Positions 14,050 to 21,136 of a stretch of 21,136 nucleotides of DNA are shown here, one piece after another. A program made the translations under genes and the position numbers. The notes under the pieces are model-generated. The model was not told the DNA's origin. It saw only the letters and a list, made by a program, of their open reading frames with translations, and ran no database searches. Numbering within the stretch: position 1 is the stretch's first letter; each line of letters begins with the position of its first letter. Origin of the DNA: an uncultured Oscillospiraceae bacterium (GTDB lineage Bacteria > Bacillota > Clostridia > Oscillospirales > Oscillospiraceae); assembly GCA_934597585.1 (NCBI GenBank), contig CAKTSA010000027.1, positions 1 to 21,136 on the forward strand, given 5' to 3'.

Positions 14050-14074
14050 TGAAAACGTTTCCGGTAACGCTACC
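14050..14074 (+). promoter_or_regulatory. LacI-type operator / cre-like site plus second half-palindrome
   Basis: TGAAAACGTTTCCG (14050-14063) has the central CG and fits the CcpA cre consensus TGWAARCGYTWNCW at all but the last base. It lies at about +10 of the promoter, where a bound repressor would block transcription. GGTAACGCTACC (14063-14074), a 10/12 palindrome also centred on CG, abuts it 12 bp further on. Autoregulation by the LacI-family product, catabolite control, or both are possible. Confidence 0.65.
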
Positions 14075-14116
14075 AAGACGCTTTGCATTGGACACCGCAC
14101 GACAGGAGGAGAGAAC

Positions 14117-15145
14117 GTGACCATCAAGGATATCGCCCGATTGAGCGGCGTCAGCATCACCACGGTCTCCCGCGTGCTGAATGACCGCCCCGACGTCAGC
14201 CAGGAGAGCCGCCGCCGGGTGCTGGACGTGATCGAGAGCACCAACTACATCCCCAACAACTCCGCCCGCGACCTGGTAAAGACCAAGTCCGACGCCATCG
14301 GCCTGGTGGTGCGGGGCATCTCCAACCCCTTCTACACCGACATCATCCGCTCTGTCGAGGCCGCCATCACCGCTGGAGGCTACACCATGGTGATGCAGCA
14401 GATCGCCTCCAACGAGGACGAGCTGAAGCGGGCCGCCATCATGGAGCGGGAGAAGCGGCTGCGGGGCCTGGTGCTGCTGGGAGGACGATTTGACTATTCC
14501 ACCGCGGACCTGGCGCTGCTGAACGTGCCCTTCGTGTGCTGCTCCTTCGGCAACCACTACGGCACGCTGGAGCACGGGGACTACTCCTCCGTGTCCATCG
14601 CCGACATGGAGACCGCCTATCGGGCCACCCGCTACCTCATCGACAACGGTCACCGGCGCATCGCCGCCCTGATCACCTGCCCCGACGACCACTCCATCAG
14701 CCAGCTGCGGTACGAGGGGTACAAAAAAGCCCTGACCGAGGCCGGCATCACCCCCGGCGATACCCTGGCCATCTGCACCGATTCCTTCAACATCCAGGGC
14801 GCCTATCAAGCCATGAACCGGGCGCTGGACGCTGGTATGGACTTCACCGCCGTGTTCGCCATCTCCGACAATATGGCCATCGGCGCCATGCGCTCCCTGC
14901 GGGAGCACGGACGCACCGTCCCCAACGACTGCTCGGTGATCGCCATCGACGGTATCGAGGTGTCCGACTACATCGACCCGCCCCTGACCACCCTGTGCCA
15001 GCCTATGGAGGAGATGGGCTGCCGCAGCATGGAGATCCTGCTGGATATGATCGAGGGCCGCAGCGGCAACCGCCACGAGGTGCTGCCCACCGTACTGCGC
15101 CCCGGCGGCAGTGTGAAAACGCTGGTAGGAAACGGTATGAAATGA
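14117..15145 (+). CDS. LacI-family transcriptional regulator of the maltodextrin operon
   Basis: The 342-residue protein opens MTIKDIARLSGVSITTVSRV, the LacI helix-turn-helix, followed by the hinge-helix region IPNNSARDL and a periplasmic-binding-protein-like sensor domain. Sensor signatures include GLVVRGISNPFYTDII, VFAISDNMAIGAM and VIAIDGIEVSDYIDPPLTTL. The start is GTG at 14117 with AGGAGGAG upstream. The gene is first in the cluster, and a LacI-type operator lies just downstream of its own promoter, so it probably represses itself and the transport genes, with a maltodextrin or maltose as inducer. It may be called MalR by context, but the ligand is inferred only from neighbours. Confidence 0.93.
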   Translation: MTIKDIARLSGVSITTVSRVLNDRPDVSQESRRRVLDVIESTNYIPNNSARDLVKTKSDAIGLVVRGISNPFYTDIIRSVEAAITAGGYTMVMQQIASNEDELKRAAIMEREKRLRGLVLLGGRFDYSTADLALLNVPFVCCSFGNHYGTLEHGDYSSVSIADMETAYRATRYLIDNGHRRIAALITCPDDHSISQLRYEGYKKALTEAGITPGDTLAICTDSFNIQGAYQAMNRALDAGMDFTAVFAISDNMAIGAMRSLREHGRTVPNDCSVIAIDGIEVSDYIDPPLTTLCQPMEEMGCRSMEILLDMIEGRSGNRHEVLPTVLRPGGSVKTLVGNGMK

Positions 15146-15147
15146 TT

Positions 15148-15175
15148 TTTACAGTGCATACTGTGAAAATAAAAT
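15148..15175 (+). promoter_or_regulatory. Inverted repeat and weak promoter between regulator and sugar-binding gene
   Basis: ACAGT-GCAT-ACTGT (15151-15164) overlaps a possible -35 TTTACA (15148-15153). TAAAAT (15170-15175) lies 16 bp further on. As a promoter it would start almost at the ribosome site, leaving a very short leader, so this is tentative. The repeat could equally be an operator. Confidence 0.3.
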
Positions 15176-15197
15176 TATCAAAAGGAGATCTATCAAC

Positions 15198-16514
15198 ATG
15201 AAAAAGTTTCTTGCACTGATCCTGGCTCTTGTGATGGCTTTGTCTCTGGTCGCCTGCGGCGGCGGAAGCAATGACGCACAGGGCAACGGCGACGGCAGCG
15301 ACGCCGCCACCGGCAGCGTCTACTACCTGAACTTCAAGCCCGAATCCGACCAGGCCTGGCAGGATCTGGCTGCCGCCTACACCGCTGAGACCGGCGTGCC
15401 CGTCAAGGTCGTGACCGCTGCCTCCGGCCAGTACGACACCACCCTGACCGCCGAGCTGGATAAGGACGCTGCTCCTACCATGTTCCAGGTGGGCAATGTG
15501 GGCGCCGTCAACAGCTACGGTGAGTTCTGCTACAATCTGGAAGGCACCGATGTGTGGAACCAGATGACCACCCATGACTTCGATCTGAAGAACGCCGACG
15601 GCGAGACCGTGTCCATCGGTTACTGCTACGAGGCCTTCGGCATCATCGTCAACAAGGCGCTGCTGGAGCAGGCCGGCCACTCCCTGGACGAGATCACCAA
15701 CTTCGAGTCCCTGAAGGCCGTTGCTGACGACATCCACGCCAACGCCGCCACCCTGGGCTTCGACGCCTTCACCTCCGCCGGTCTGGATGGTTCCTCCTCC
15801 TGGCGTTTCTCCGGCCACCTGGCCAACATGCCCCTGTACTATGAGTTCCGCGATGACAACGTCACCGCTCAGCCCGCCACCATCAAGGGCACCTATCTGG
15901 ACAACTACAAGAACGTCTGGGATCTGTACATCACTGACTCCGCCACCACCGGCGCTGCCCTGCTGACCGCCACCGGCGACGCGGCTGAGGCTGAGTTCGG
16001 CGAGGGCAAGGCTGTGTTCTATCAGAACGGCACTTGGGAGTTCAGCAACCTGACCGCCGCTGACAAGTTCGGCATGAACGCCGACGATCTGGCCATGATC
16101 CCCATCTACTGCGGTGTGGAAGGCGAGGAGAAGGCCGGTCTGTGCTGCGGCACCGAGAACTGCTGGGCTGTGAACAAGAACGCCTCCGAGGCGGACATCA
16201 AGGCCACTCTGGACTTCATGAACTGGGTCGTCACCTCTGACGCCGGCACCACCATGCTGGCTGAGCAGTTTGGTCCCTGCCCCTTCAAGAACGCCAAGAC
16301 CCCCGAGAACGTGTTCTTCGCACAGGCCAACGAGTATGTTGCCAACGGCAACTACACCGTCACCTGGGCCTTCAACTGGACTCCCGCTGTGGATGACTGG
16401 CGTGCCGCCGTTGTGGACGCTCTGAGCCAGTACACCACCGGTTCCGGCAGCTGGGACAACGTCAAGACCGCTTTCGTGGAAGGCTGGGCTACCCAGTACG
16501 CCAACGAGCACTAA
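15198..16514 (+). CDS. Maltodextrin-type ABC transporter substrate-binding lipoprotein
   Basis: The 438-residue product starts MKKFLALILALVMALSLVAC, a lipoprotein signal with lipobox LVAC and a Gly/Ser/Asp-rich tether. The mature part is a family 1 (MalE-like) sugar-binding protein: YYLNFKPESDQAWQDLAAAY, DKDAAPTMFQVGNVG, and a C-terminal FNWTPAVDDWRAAVVDALSQ region. It would capture malto-oligosaccharides outside the cell for the two permeases that follow; the specificity comes from malQ and the permeases, not from residues I can identify. AAAAGGAG precedes ATG 15198. The gene uses more GCT, TCT and GTT codons than its neighbours, suggesting high expression. A very strong hairpin follows its stop. 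Confidence 0.9.
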   Translation: MKKFLALILALVMALSLVACGGGSNDAQGNGDGSDAATGSVYYLNFKPESDQAWQDLAAAYTAETGVPVKVVTAASGQYDTTLTAELDKDAAPTMFQVGNVGAVNSYGEFCYNLEGTDVWNQMTTHDFDLKNADGETVSIGYCYEAFGIIVNKALLEQAGHSLDEITNFESLKAVADDIHANAATLGFDAFTSAGLDGSSSWRFSGHLANMPLYYEFRDDNVTAQPATIKGTYLDNYKNVWDLYITDSATTGAALLTATGDAAEAEFGEGKAVFYQNGTWEFSNLTAADKFGMNADDLAMIPIYCGVEGEEKAGLCCGTENCWAVNKNASEADIKATLDFMNWVVTSDAGTTMLAEQFGPCPFKNAKTPENVFFAQANEYVANGNYTVTWAFNWTPAVDDWRAAVVDALSQYTTGSGSWDNVKTAFVEGWATQYANEH

Positions 16515-16554
16515 GTCTTGCGCAAGCTGACGAACGCAAACAAGTAAACGGACA

Positions 16555-16595
16555 GCGGGGCGGGCGTGATCGCCCGCCCCGCCGTTCCCTTTTTC
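16555..16595 (+). terminator. Intercistronic hairpin after the sugar-binding protein gene (partial terminator or mRNA stabiliser)
   Basis: GCGGGGCGGGCG pairs with CGCCCGCCCCGC (12 bp, TGAT loop), with a T run at 16591-16595. A second hairpin, GGCCGAAG-GGG-CTTCGGCC (16617-16635), lies before the permease gene. Such hairpins commonly raise binding-protein mRNA over permease mRNA. Confidence 0.7.
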
Positions 16596-16679
16596 GCCGT
16601 GGTGACGTGAGCTGTGGGCCGAAGGGGCTTCGGCCAAGAGCTTTCGCCATGACAATAACCGGAGAACAGGAGTGAAAGA

Positions 16680-17603
16680 ATGAAGCTATTTCAACGAAAG
16701 CGGGACGCGGCCGCCCTCAGCAGCCGCCTGATCCGCCGGCCCATTCAACGGATGGTGTGGCTGTTTCTGCTGCCCACCTTCGCCGCCTTTTGCATCGGGT
16801 TTTTGTACCCCTTCCTGAAAGGCGCGTTTTTGTCCTTCTGTAAGTTCAAGCTGACCAGCCAGTGGACGTGGGTGGGTCTCAGCAACTATGCAAAGGCTTT
16901 CTCCGACAGCAGTTTCCTGCACGCCTTCTGGTACACGGCGCTGTTCGCCTTCGTGTCGGTGCTGTTTATCAACGTGCTGGCTTTTACGGTGGCCTACTTC
17001 CTGACCAAGGGCATCAAGGGCTCCAACCTGTTCCGGACGGTGTTCTTTATGCCCAACCTGATCGGCGGCATCGTGCTGGGCTATATCTGGTCCATGATCT
17101 TTGACGGTATCCTGGTGAAGTACAACACCTCCGTGGTGCTGGAGAGCAAGTACGGCTTCTGGGGACTGATCATCCTGATGTGCTGGCAGCAGGTGGGCTA
17201 CATGATGATCATCTACATCGCCGGATTGCAGTCTATCCCCGAGGATATGCTGGAGGCCGCCCGCATCGACGGCGCCACCAACTGGCAGACGCTGTGGAAG
17301 GTCACCATCCCCAATATGATGAGCTCCTTTACCATCTGCATCTTCCTGACGCTGACCAACGGCTTTAAGCTGTTTGACCAGAACCTGGCGCTGACGGGAG
17401 GCCGGCCCTTCCTGCAGCAGCCGGACGGCAGCGTGATAAAAACCACGGAGATGCTGGCGTTGAACATCTACAACGCCTTCTACTCCGGCGGCGGCAACAA
17501 CCGCGGCGTGGGCCAGGCCAAGGCCGTGGTGTTCTTCATCCTGGTGGCGGCTATCAGCCTGATCCAGCTCCAGTCCACCCGTAAGAAGGAGGTGCAGCAG
17601 TAA
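16680..17603 (+). CDS. ABC sugar transporter permease, MalF type
   Basis: The 307-residue protein has about six membrane helices, beginning RMVWLFLLPTFAAFCIGFLY (24-43). It has the cytoplasmic EAA loop that contacts the ATPase, EAARIDGATNWQTLWKVTIP (192-211). It is the first of two permeases forming the channel for the sugar captured by the upstream lipoprotein. CAGGAG precedes the start at 16680. Its stop overlaps the next start by one base (TAATG), so the two permeases are translationally coupled. The N-terminal region is short, as in Gram-positive MalF/MsmF proteins, without the extra E. coli MalF periplasmic domain. Confidence 0.93.
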   Translation: MKLFQRKRDAAALSSRLIRRPIQRMVWLFLLPTFAAFCIGFLYPFLKGAFLSFCKFKLTSQWTWVGLSNYAKAFSDSSFLHAFWYTALFAFVSVLFINVLAFTVAYFLTKGIKGSNLFRTVFFMPNLIGGIVLGYIWSMIFDGILVKYNTSVVLESKYGFWGLIILMCWQQVGYMMIIYIAGLQSIPEDMLEAARIDGATNWQTLWKVTIPNMMSSFTICIFLTLTNGFKLFDQNLALTGGRPFLQQPDGSVIKTTEMLALNIYNAFYSGGGNNRGVGQAKAVVFFILVAAISLIQLQSTRKKEVQQ

Positions 17604-18460
17604 TGAACGCCAGTCTCGCCAACAAGCACACACGCAGCAAAACCGTGATGACCGTGGCCTTCGCGGTGATCTGCATCATCTATGTGCTGCCCATCCTCAT
17701 CGTGCTGATGAACTCCTTTAAGACCAACGCCGCCGTCAATACCGAGACGTTTGCCCTGCCCAACGAGGATACCTTCGTGGGGTTCCAGAACTATATCAAG
17801 GGCATGACCTTCGGTAACTATCCCTTTGTGAAGGCGGTGTTTTACAGCCTGTTCATCACGCTGGTGTCCTCCGCGCTGATCTTGCTGTGCACGTCTATGG
17901 CGGCGTGGTATGTCTCCCGGGTGGGCAGTCTGGTCAGCAAGATCGTGTACTACCTGTGCGTGTTCTCCATGGTGGTGCCGTTCCAGATGGTGATGTTCAC
18001 CCTGTCCCGAACCGCCAACAAGCTGCATCTGGATACGCCGTGGACCATCCCCATCATTTACCTGGGCTTCGGCGCGGGATTGGCGGTGTTCATGTTCTCC
18101 GGCTTTGTGAAATCCATTCCGCTGGAGATCGAGGAGGCCGCCGTCATCGACGGCTGCGGACCGCTGCGGACCTTCTTTCTGGTGGTACTGCCCATGATGA
18201 AGCCCACCTTCATCTCCGTGGGCGTGCTGGAGATCATGTGGGTGTGGAACGACTTCCTGCTGCCGTATCTGGTGCTGGACCGCACCAAGTATATGACCAT
18301 CCCCATCGTCATCCAGCATCTGAAGGGCAGCTACGGTCAGGTGGATATGGGCGCCACCATGGCGCTGATCCTGCTGAGCATCCTGCCGGTCATCATCTTC
18401 TACCTGCTGTGCCAGAAGCACATCATCAAGGGCGTGGCAGCCGGCGCAGTGAAGGGATAA
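17603..18460 (+). CDS. ABC sugar transporter permease, MalG type
   Basis: The 285-residue protein has about six membrane helices (first at about 14-36, VMTVAFAVICIIYVLPILIV) and an EAA loop, EEAAVIDGCGPLRTFFLVVLP (about 177-197), in which the usual GAS is replaced by GCG. It pairs with the MalF-type permease, whose stop codon its start overlaps. AAGGAGG lies just upstream in the end of that gene. No ABC ATPase gene follows, so the transporter presumably uses a shared MsmK/MsmX-type ATPase encoded elsewhere. Two hairpins separate it from malQ. Confidence 0.93.
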   Translation: MNASLANKHTRSKTVMTVAFAVICIIYVLPILIVLMNSFKTNAAVNTETFALPNEDTFVGFQNYIKGMTFGNYPFVKAVFYSLFITLVSSALILLCTSMAAWYVSRVGSLVSKIVYYLCVFSMVVPFQMVMFTLSRTANKLHLDTPWTIPIIYLGFGAGLAVFMFSGFVKSIPLEIEEAAVIDGCGPLRTFFLVVLPMMKPTFISVGVLEIMWVWNDFLLPYLVLDRTKYMTIPIVIQHLKGSYGQVDMGATMALILLSILPVIIFYLLCQKHIIKGVAAGAVKG

Positions 18461-18468
18461 AAATAGCT

Positions 18469-18539
18469 GGCATGAAATCTGACGATTTCATTGCCAAAAC
18501 ACACATCAATCCGCAGGGCGGGGGCTCCTCCCCGCCCTG
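18469..18539 (+). promoter_or_regulatory. Two intercistronic hairpins between the MalG-type permease gene and malQ
   Basis: The first pairs GGCATGAAATC with GATTTCA-T-TGCC (18473-18499 region, one bulge, TGAC loop). The second pairs CAGGGCGGGG (18514-18523) with CCCCGCCCTG (18530-18539). Neither has a T run, so they more likely affect mRNA processing or stability than end transcription. Confidence 0.5.
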
Positions 18540-18572
18540 TCACAACCTATATCATTCTGAATCGAGAGAGCA

Positions 18573-20111
18573 ATGAGTATGAAACGTTCCAGTGGTATTT
18601 TGATGGCGGTGTCCTCCCTGCCGTCCCCCTATGGCATCGGCACGCTGGGCAAGGCCGCCTATGAATTTGCAGATTTTCTCCACGACGCCGGGCAGCACTA
18701 TTGGCAGATGCTGCCCCTGGGCCCCACCAGCTACGGGGACTCCCCCTATCAGAGCTTTTCCACCTTTGCCGGCAATCCCTACTTCATCGACCTGGATATG
18801 CTGATGGCCGACGGCCTGCTGAAAAAGAGCGAAGTGACCCGCTGCCAGTGGGGCACCGAGCCCCGGTACGTGGACTACGGCAAGATCTACGAGAGCCGCT
18901 TCCAGGTGCTGGAAACCGCCAAAAAGCGGGGCTGGCAGCGTGACGCCCAGGCCGTGGCCGCCTTCCGGCAGGAGAACGGCCGTTGGCTGGAGGACTACGC
19001 CCTGTACATGGCCTGCAAGCGCCATTTCGGCATGAAATCCTGGACGGAGTGGCCCGACGACGACCTGCGCCTGCGGAAAACCCCGGAGGTGCTGGAGCAA
19101 TACCGCACCGCGCTTCAGGAGGATGTGGAGCTGTTCATCTACATCCAGTTCCTGTTCTTCCGGCAGTGGACGGCCCTGCGGGAGTATCTCCACAGCCTGG
19201 ACATCCAGGTGATCGGCGACCTGCCCATCTACGTGCCCATGGACAGCGCCGACGTGTGGGCGGAGCCGGAGTTCTTCCAGCTGGACGACCAGTGCATCCC
19301 CACCGCCGTCAGCGGCGTGCCGCCCGACTACTTCAGCGCCGACGGCCAGCTGTGGGGCACGCCCCTGTACCGCTGGGACGTGATGCAGCAGGACGGCTTC
19401 GGCTGGTGGATCCGCCGCATCGACGGCGCCGGCAAGCTGTACGACGTGATCCGCATCGACCATTTCCGCGGCCTGGACACCTACTGGGCCGTGCCCTATG
19501 GCGAGACCACCGCCCGCAACGGCAAGTGGTGCCAGGGCCCCGGCATGGCCCTGGTCAGCGCCCTGACCGGCTGGTTCCCCGGCCTGCAGTTCATCGCCGA
19601 GGATCTGGGCTATCCCACCCCCTCCGTGCAGCAGCTGCTGCAGGACTCCGGCTGGCCCGGCATGAAGGTGCTGGAATTCGCCTTCGACTCCCGTGACACC
19701 AGCAACTACCTCCCCCACACCTACCCCCGCCACTGTGTGTGCTACACCGGCACCCACGACAACAGCCCCGTGGCCCTGTGGCGGCAGGAGGCGGCGCCGG
19801 AGGACATCCAGTACGCCAAGCGGTACCTGGGCCTGAACGATGAGGAGGGCTTCCACTGGGGCATTCTCCGGGGCGGACAGAGCAGCGTGGCGGACCTGTT
19901 CGTGGCCCAGATGCAGGACTATCTGGGCCTGGGGCAGTACCACCGGATGAACACCCCCGGCATCCTGGGCGGCAACTGGCAGTGGCGCATGCTGCCCGGC
20001 GAGGCCAGCGCCGCGCTTGCCCAGAAGATCTACGACATGACCCTCATGTACAGCCGCACCGAGCGCCGCACGGAGGAAACAGCGGAAGAGCCCGCAGCAG
20101 AAGCGGAATAA
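18573..20111 (+). CDS. malQ: 4-alpha-glucanotransferase (amylomaltase, GH77)
   Basis: The 512-residue cytoplasmic enzyme moves glucan chains between malto-oligosaccharides, releasing glucose and longer chains for phosphorylase. GH77 signatures include the N-terminal SGILMAVSSLPSPYGIGTLG (7-26), PLGPTSYGDSPYQSFSTFAG (48-67), nucleophile D296 in VIRIDHFRGLDTYW, acid/base E343 in FIAEDLG, and D396 in YTGTHDNSPVALW. These are close to the numbering of Thermus amylomaltase, so the protein is full length and of the short bacterial type. ATG 18573 has only a GAGAG-type site; a second ATG at 18579 is also possible. It is the last gene of the maltodextrin operon and gives the operon its substrate assignment. 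Confidence 0.96.
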   Translation: MSMKRSSGILMAVSSLPSPYGIGTLGKAAYEFADFLHDAGQHYWQMLPLGPTSYGDSPYQSFSTFAGNPYFIDLDMLMADGLLKKSEVTRCQWGTEPRYVDYGKIYESRFQVLETAKKRGWQRDAQAVAAFRQENGRWLEDYALYMACKRHFGMKSWTEWPDDDLRLRKTPEVLEQYRTALQEDVELFIYIQFLFFRQWTALREYLHSLDIQVIGDLPIYVPMDSADVWAEPEFFQLDDQCIPTAVSGVPPDYFSADGQLWGTPLYRWDVMQQDGFGWWIRRIDGAGKLYDVIRIDHFRGLDTYWAVPYGETTARNGKWCQGPGMALVSALTGWFPGLQFIAEDLGYPTPSVQQLLQDSGWPGMKVLEFAFDSRDTSNYLPHTYPRHCVCYTGTHDNSPVALWRQEAAPEDIQYAKRYLGLNDEEGFHWGILRGGQSSVADLFVAQMQDYLGLGQYHRMNTPGILGGNWQWRMLPGEASAALAQKIYDMTLMYSRTERRTEETAEEPAAEAE

Positions 20112-20116
20112 ATTCC

Positions 20117-20160
20117 AACCACGCCGCCACTCTTCACTTTTCACTCTTCACTCTTCACTG
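20117..20160 (+). repeat. R2-type heptamer tail, copy f (hairpin lost)
   Basis: A degraded start (CCAACCACGCCGCCACTC) is followed by clear TTCACTTTTCACTC and TTCACTC heptamers. It lies directly after malQ. The hairpin part is too worn to pair. Confidence 0.6.
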
Positions 20161-20170
20161 AGACAAAATA

Positions 20171-20203
20171 AAAACCAGGCTCCGGACGGGAGCCTGGTTT
20201 TTC
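20171..20203. terminator. Bidirectional terminator between malQ and the uracil permease gene
   Basis: AAAACCAGGCTCC and GGAGCCTGGTTTT form a perfect 13 bp stem with a 5-base loop. It is flanked by A and T runs on the two sides, so it can end both convergent transcripts. Outer GAGACAA and TTGTCTC also match. Confidence 0.93.
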
Positions 20204-20215
20204 GTCTTGTCTCTC

Positions 20216-21136
20216 TTAATAGCTTCCCAGGTCGGCGGACTTGTCGCCCTCGACGTTGGTGCCGAACTCGTAGTCGTTGCCGGGCAGGATGGCGTTCAGG
20301 ATCACGCCCGCCAGGGCGGCGATGGCCAGGCCCGTCAGGGTGATGTCGGCGCTGCCCACGGTAAAGGTGATGCCGCCGGTGGAGCTGAAGCCCAGGCCGC
20401 TGACGAAGATCACCGCGGCAATAATCAGGTTGCGGGACTTGGTGAGATCCACCTTGTTCTCCACCACGTTGCGGACGCCCACGGCGGAGATCATACCGTA
20501 CAGCACGAAGCTGACGCCGCCCACGATGGCGGTGGGAATGGAGTTCACCAGCGCGTCAAACTTGGGGGAGAAGCTGAGGATGATGGCGTACAGGGCCGCC
20601 AGACGGATGACCCGGGGGTCGTAGACCTTGCTGAGAGCCAGCACGCCGGTGTTCTCGCCGTAGGTGGTGTTGGCGGGGCCGCCGAACATACCGGCCATGG
20701 CGGTGGCCAGACCGTCGCCCAGCAGCGTGCGGTGCAGGCCGGGGTCCTCGATGAAGTTCTTGCCGGTGGTGGAGGAGATGGCGGAGATGTCGCCGATGTG
20801 CTCCATCATGGCGGCGATGGCGATGGGGGCCATCACCAGGATGGAGGTGATGTCAAACTTGGCGATGACGAACTGCTGCAGGCCCACGATGTCGGCCTCA
20901 CGCATGGCGGTGAAGTCCACCTGGCCGGTGACCAGGGCCACGATGTAGCTGACCACCACGCCCAGCAGGATGGGGATGATCTTGATCATGCCCTTGCCCC
21001 AGATGTTGGCCACGATGATGACGGCGATGGCCACCAGGGCCAGCCACCAGTTGGTGGAAGCGTTGCTGATGGCGGTGCCGGACAGGTTCAGACCGATCAG
21101 GATGATGATGGGGCCGGTGACGATGGGGGGGAAGAA
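20216..21136 (-). CDS. uraA: Uracil permease (nucleobase:cation symporter-2 family), C-terminal part
   Basis: The frame stays open to the window edge, giving 306 residues of the C-terminal part; the true start lies beyond 21136, and an internal GTG near 21034 is not the start. The family is clear from FFPPIVTGPIIILIGLNL, EHIGDISAISSTTGKNF, and LGDGLATAMAGMFGGPANTT followed by YGENTGVLALSKVYDPRVI. These are core UraA/PyrP segments containing the uracil-binding glutamates (EHIGD and YGENTG). The protein imports uracil with protons across the cytoplasmic membrane. It converges on malQ and shares its terminator. Possible pyrimidine control elements would be upstream, out of view. Confidence 0.95.
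   Translation of the reverse strand, partial: FFPPIVTGPIIILIGLNLSGTAISNASTNWWLALVAIAVIIVANIWGKGMIKIIPILLGVVVSYIVALVTGQVDFTAMREADIVGLQQFVIAKFDITSILVMAPIAIAAMMEHIGDISAISSTTGKNFIEDPGLHRTLLGDGLATAMAGMFGGPANTTYGENTGVLALSKVYDPRVIRLAALYAIILSFSPKFDALVNSIPTAIVGGVSFVLYGMISAVGVRNVVENKVDLTKSRNLIIAAVIFVSGLGFSSTGGITFTVGSADITLTGLAIAALAGVILNAILPGNDYEFGTNVEGDKSADLGSY

Overview
The window looks like chromosomal DNA from a GC-rich, anaerobic gut Firmicute, most likely an Oscillospirales (Ruminococcaceae/Oscillospiraceae-type) clostridium. The reasons are Gram-positive style AGGAGG ribosome binding sites and -10/-35 promoters, lipoprotein lipoboxes, a lipoteichoic-acid-synthase-type enzyme, a surface protein ending in an SPKTFD sorting signal, a ThiT thiamine transporter under a TPP riboswitch, and dispersed intergenic palindromes of the kind such genomes carry. 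The taxon is an inference.

Layout. 1-7458 is all on the minus strand. It holds a partial thiT with promoter and TPP riboswitch (1-494), a small two-helix membrane protein next to cardiolipin synthase (515-2687), nicotinate phosphoribosyltransferase pncB (2782-4233) with its own promoter, an orphan peptide-type ABC substrate-binding lipoprotein (4480-6147) with a terminator, and a compact DEAD-box RNA helicase (6304-7458). At about 7460-7800 transcription diverges. To the right lie a sortase-anchored surface protein with an unusual hairpin leader (7804-9294) and an LTA-synthase-family phosphoglycerol transferase (9633-11753). Next is an isolated two-gene, phage-like replication cassette (11941-13492): a winged-helix replication initiator/replisome organizer and a DnaC-type helicase loader. 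A repeat-rich, gene-poor stretch (13493-14005) follows. Then comes a maltodextrin operon: a LacI-family regulator with promoter and operator, sugar-binding lipoprotein, two MalF/MalG-type permeases and 4-alpha-glucanotransferase malQ (14117-20111). The window ends in a convergent uracil permease (partial, minus strand).

How the genes work together. The maltodextrin operon is a coherent import-and-rearrangement pathway: capture outside the cell, membrane passage, cytoplasmic disproportionation, and control by a LacI-type repressor or a CcpA-like protein. It lacks its ABC ATPase, which must come from elsewhere. Cardiolipin synthase, the LTA-synthase-type enzyme and the sortase substrate all concern the envelope. 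thiT, pncB and the uracil permease are vitamin and nucleobase salvage functions.

The most interesting signals are outside standard annotation. (1) The replication initiator gene carries six 11-12 bp direct repeats followed by an A-rich tract in its linker, which is the layout of a lambda-O-type intragenic origin. (2) Two dispersed repeat families occur. R1 is a 27 bp palindromic element with six copies and compensatory changes in its stem. R2 is a short hairpin followed by a heptamer (TTCACTC) array. R1 and R2 sit next to each other at two loci. Full R2 copies in inverted orientation bracket the replication cassette, and an R2-type heptamer array lies between its two genes and supplies part of the second gene's ribosome binding site. 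(3) The surface-protein leader has two adjacent strong hairpins that compete for the same U-tract.
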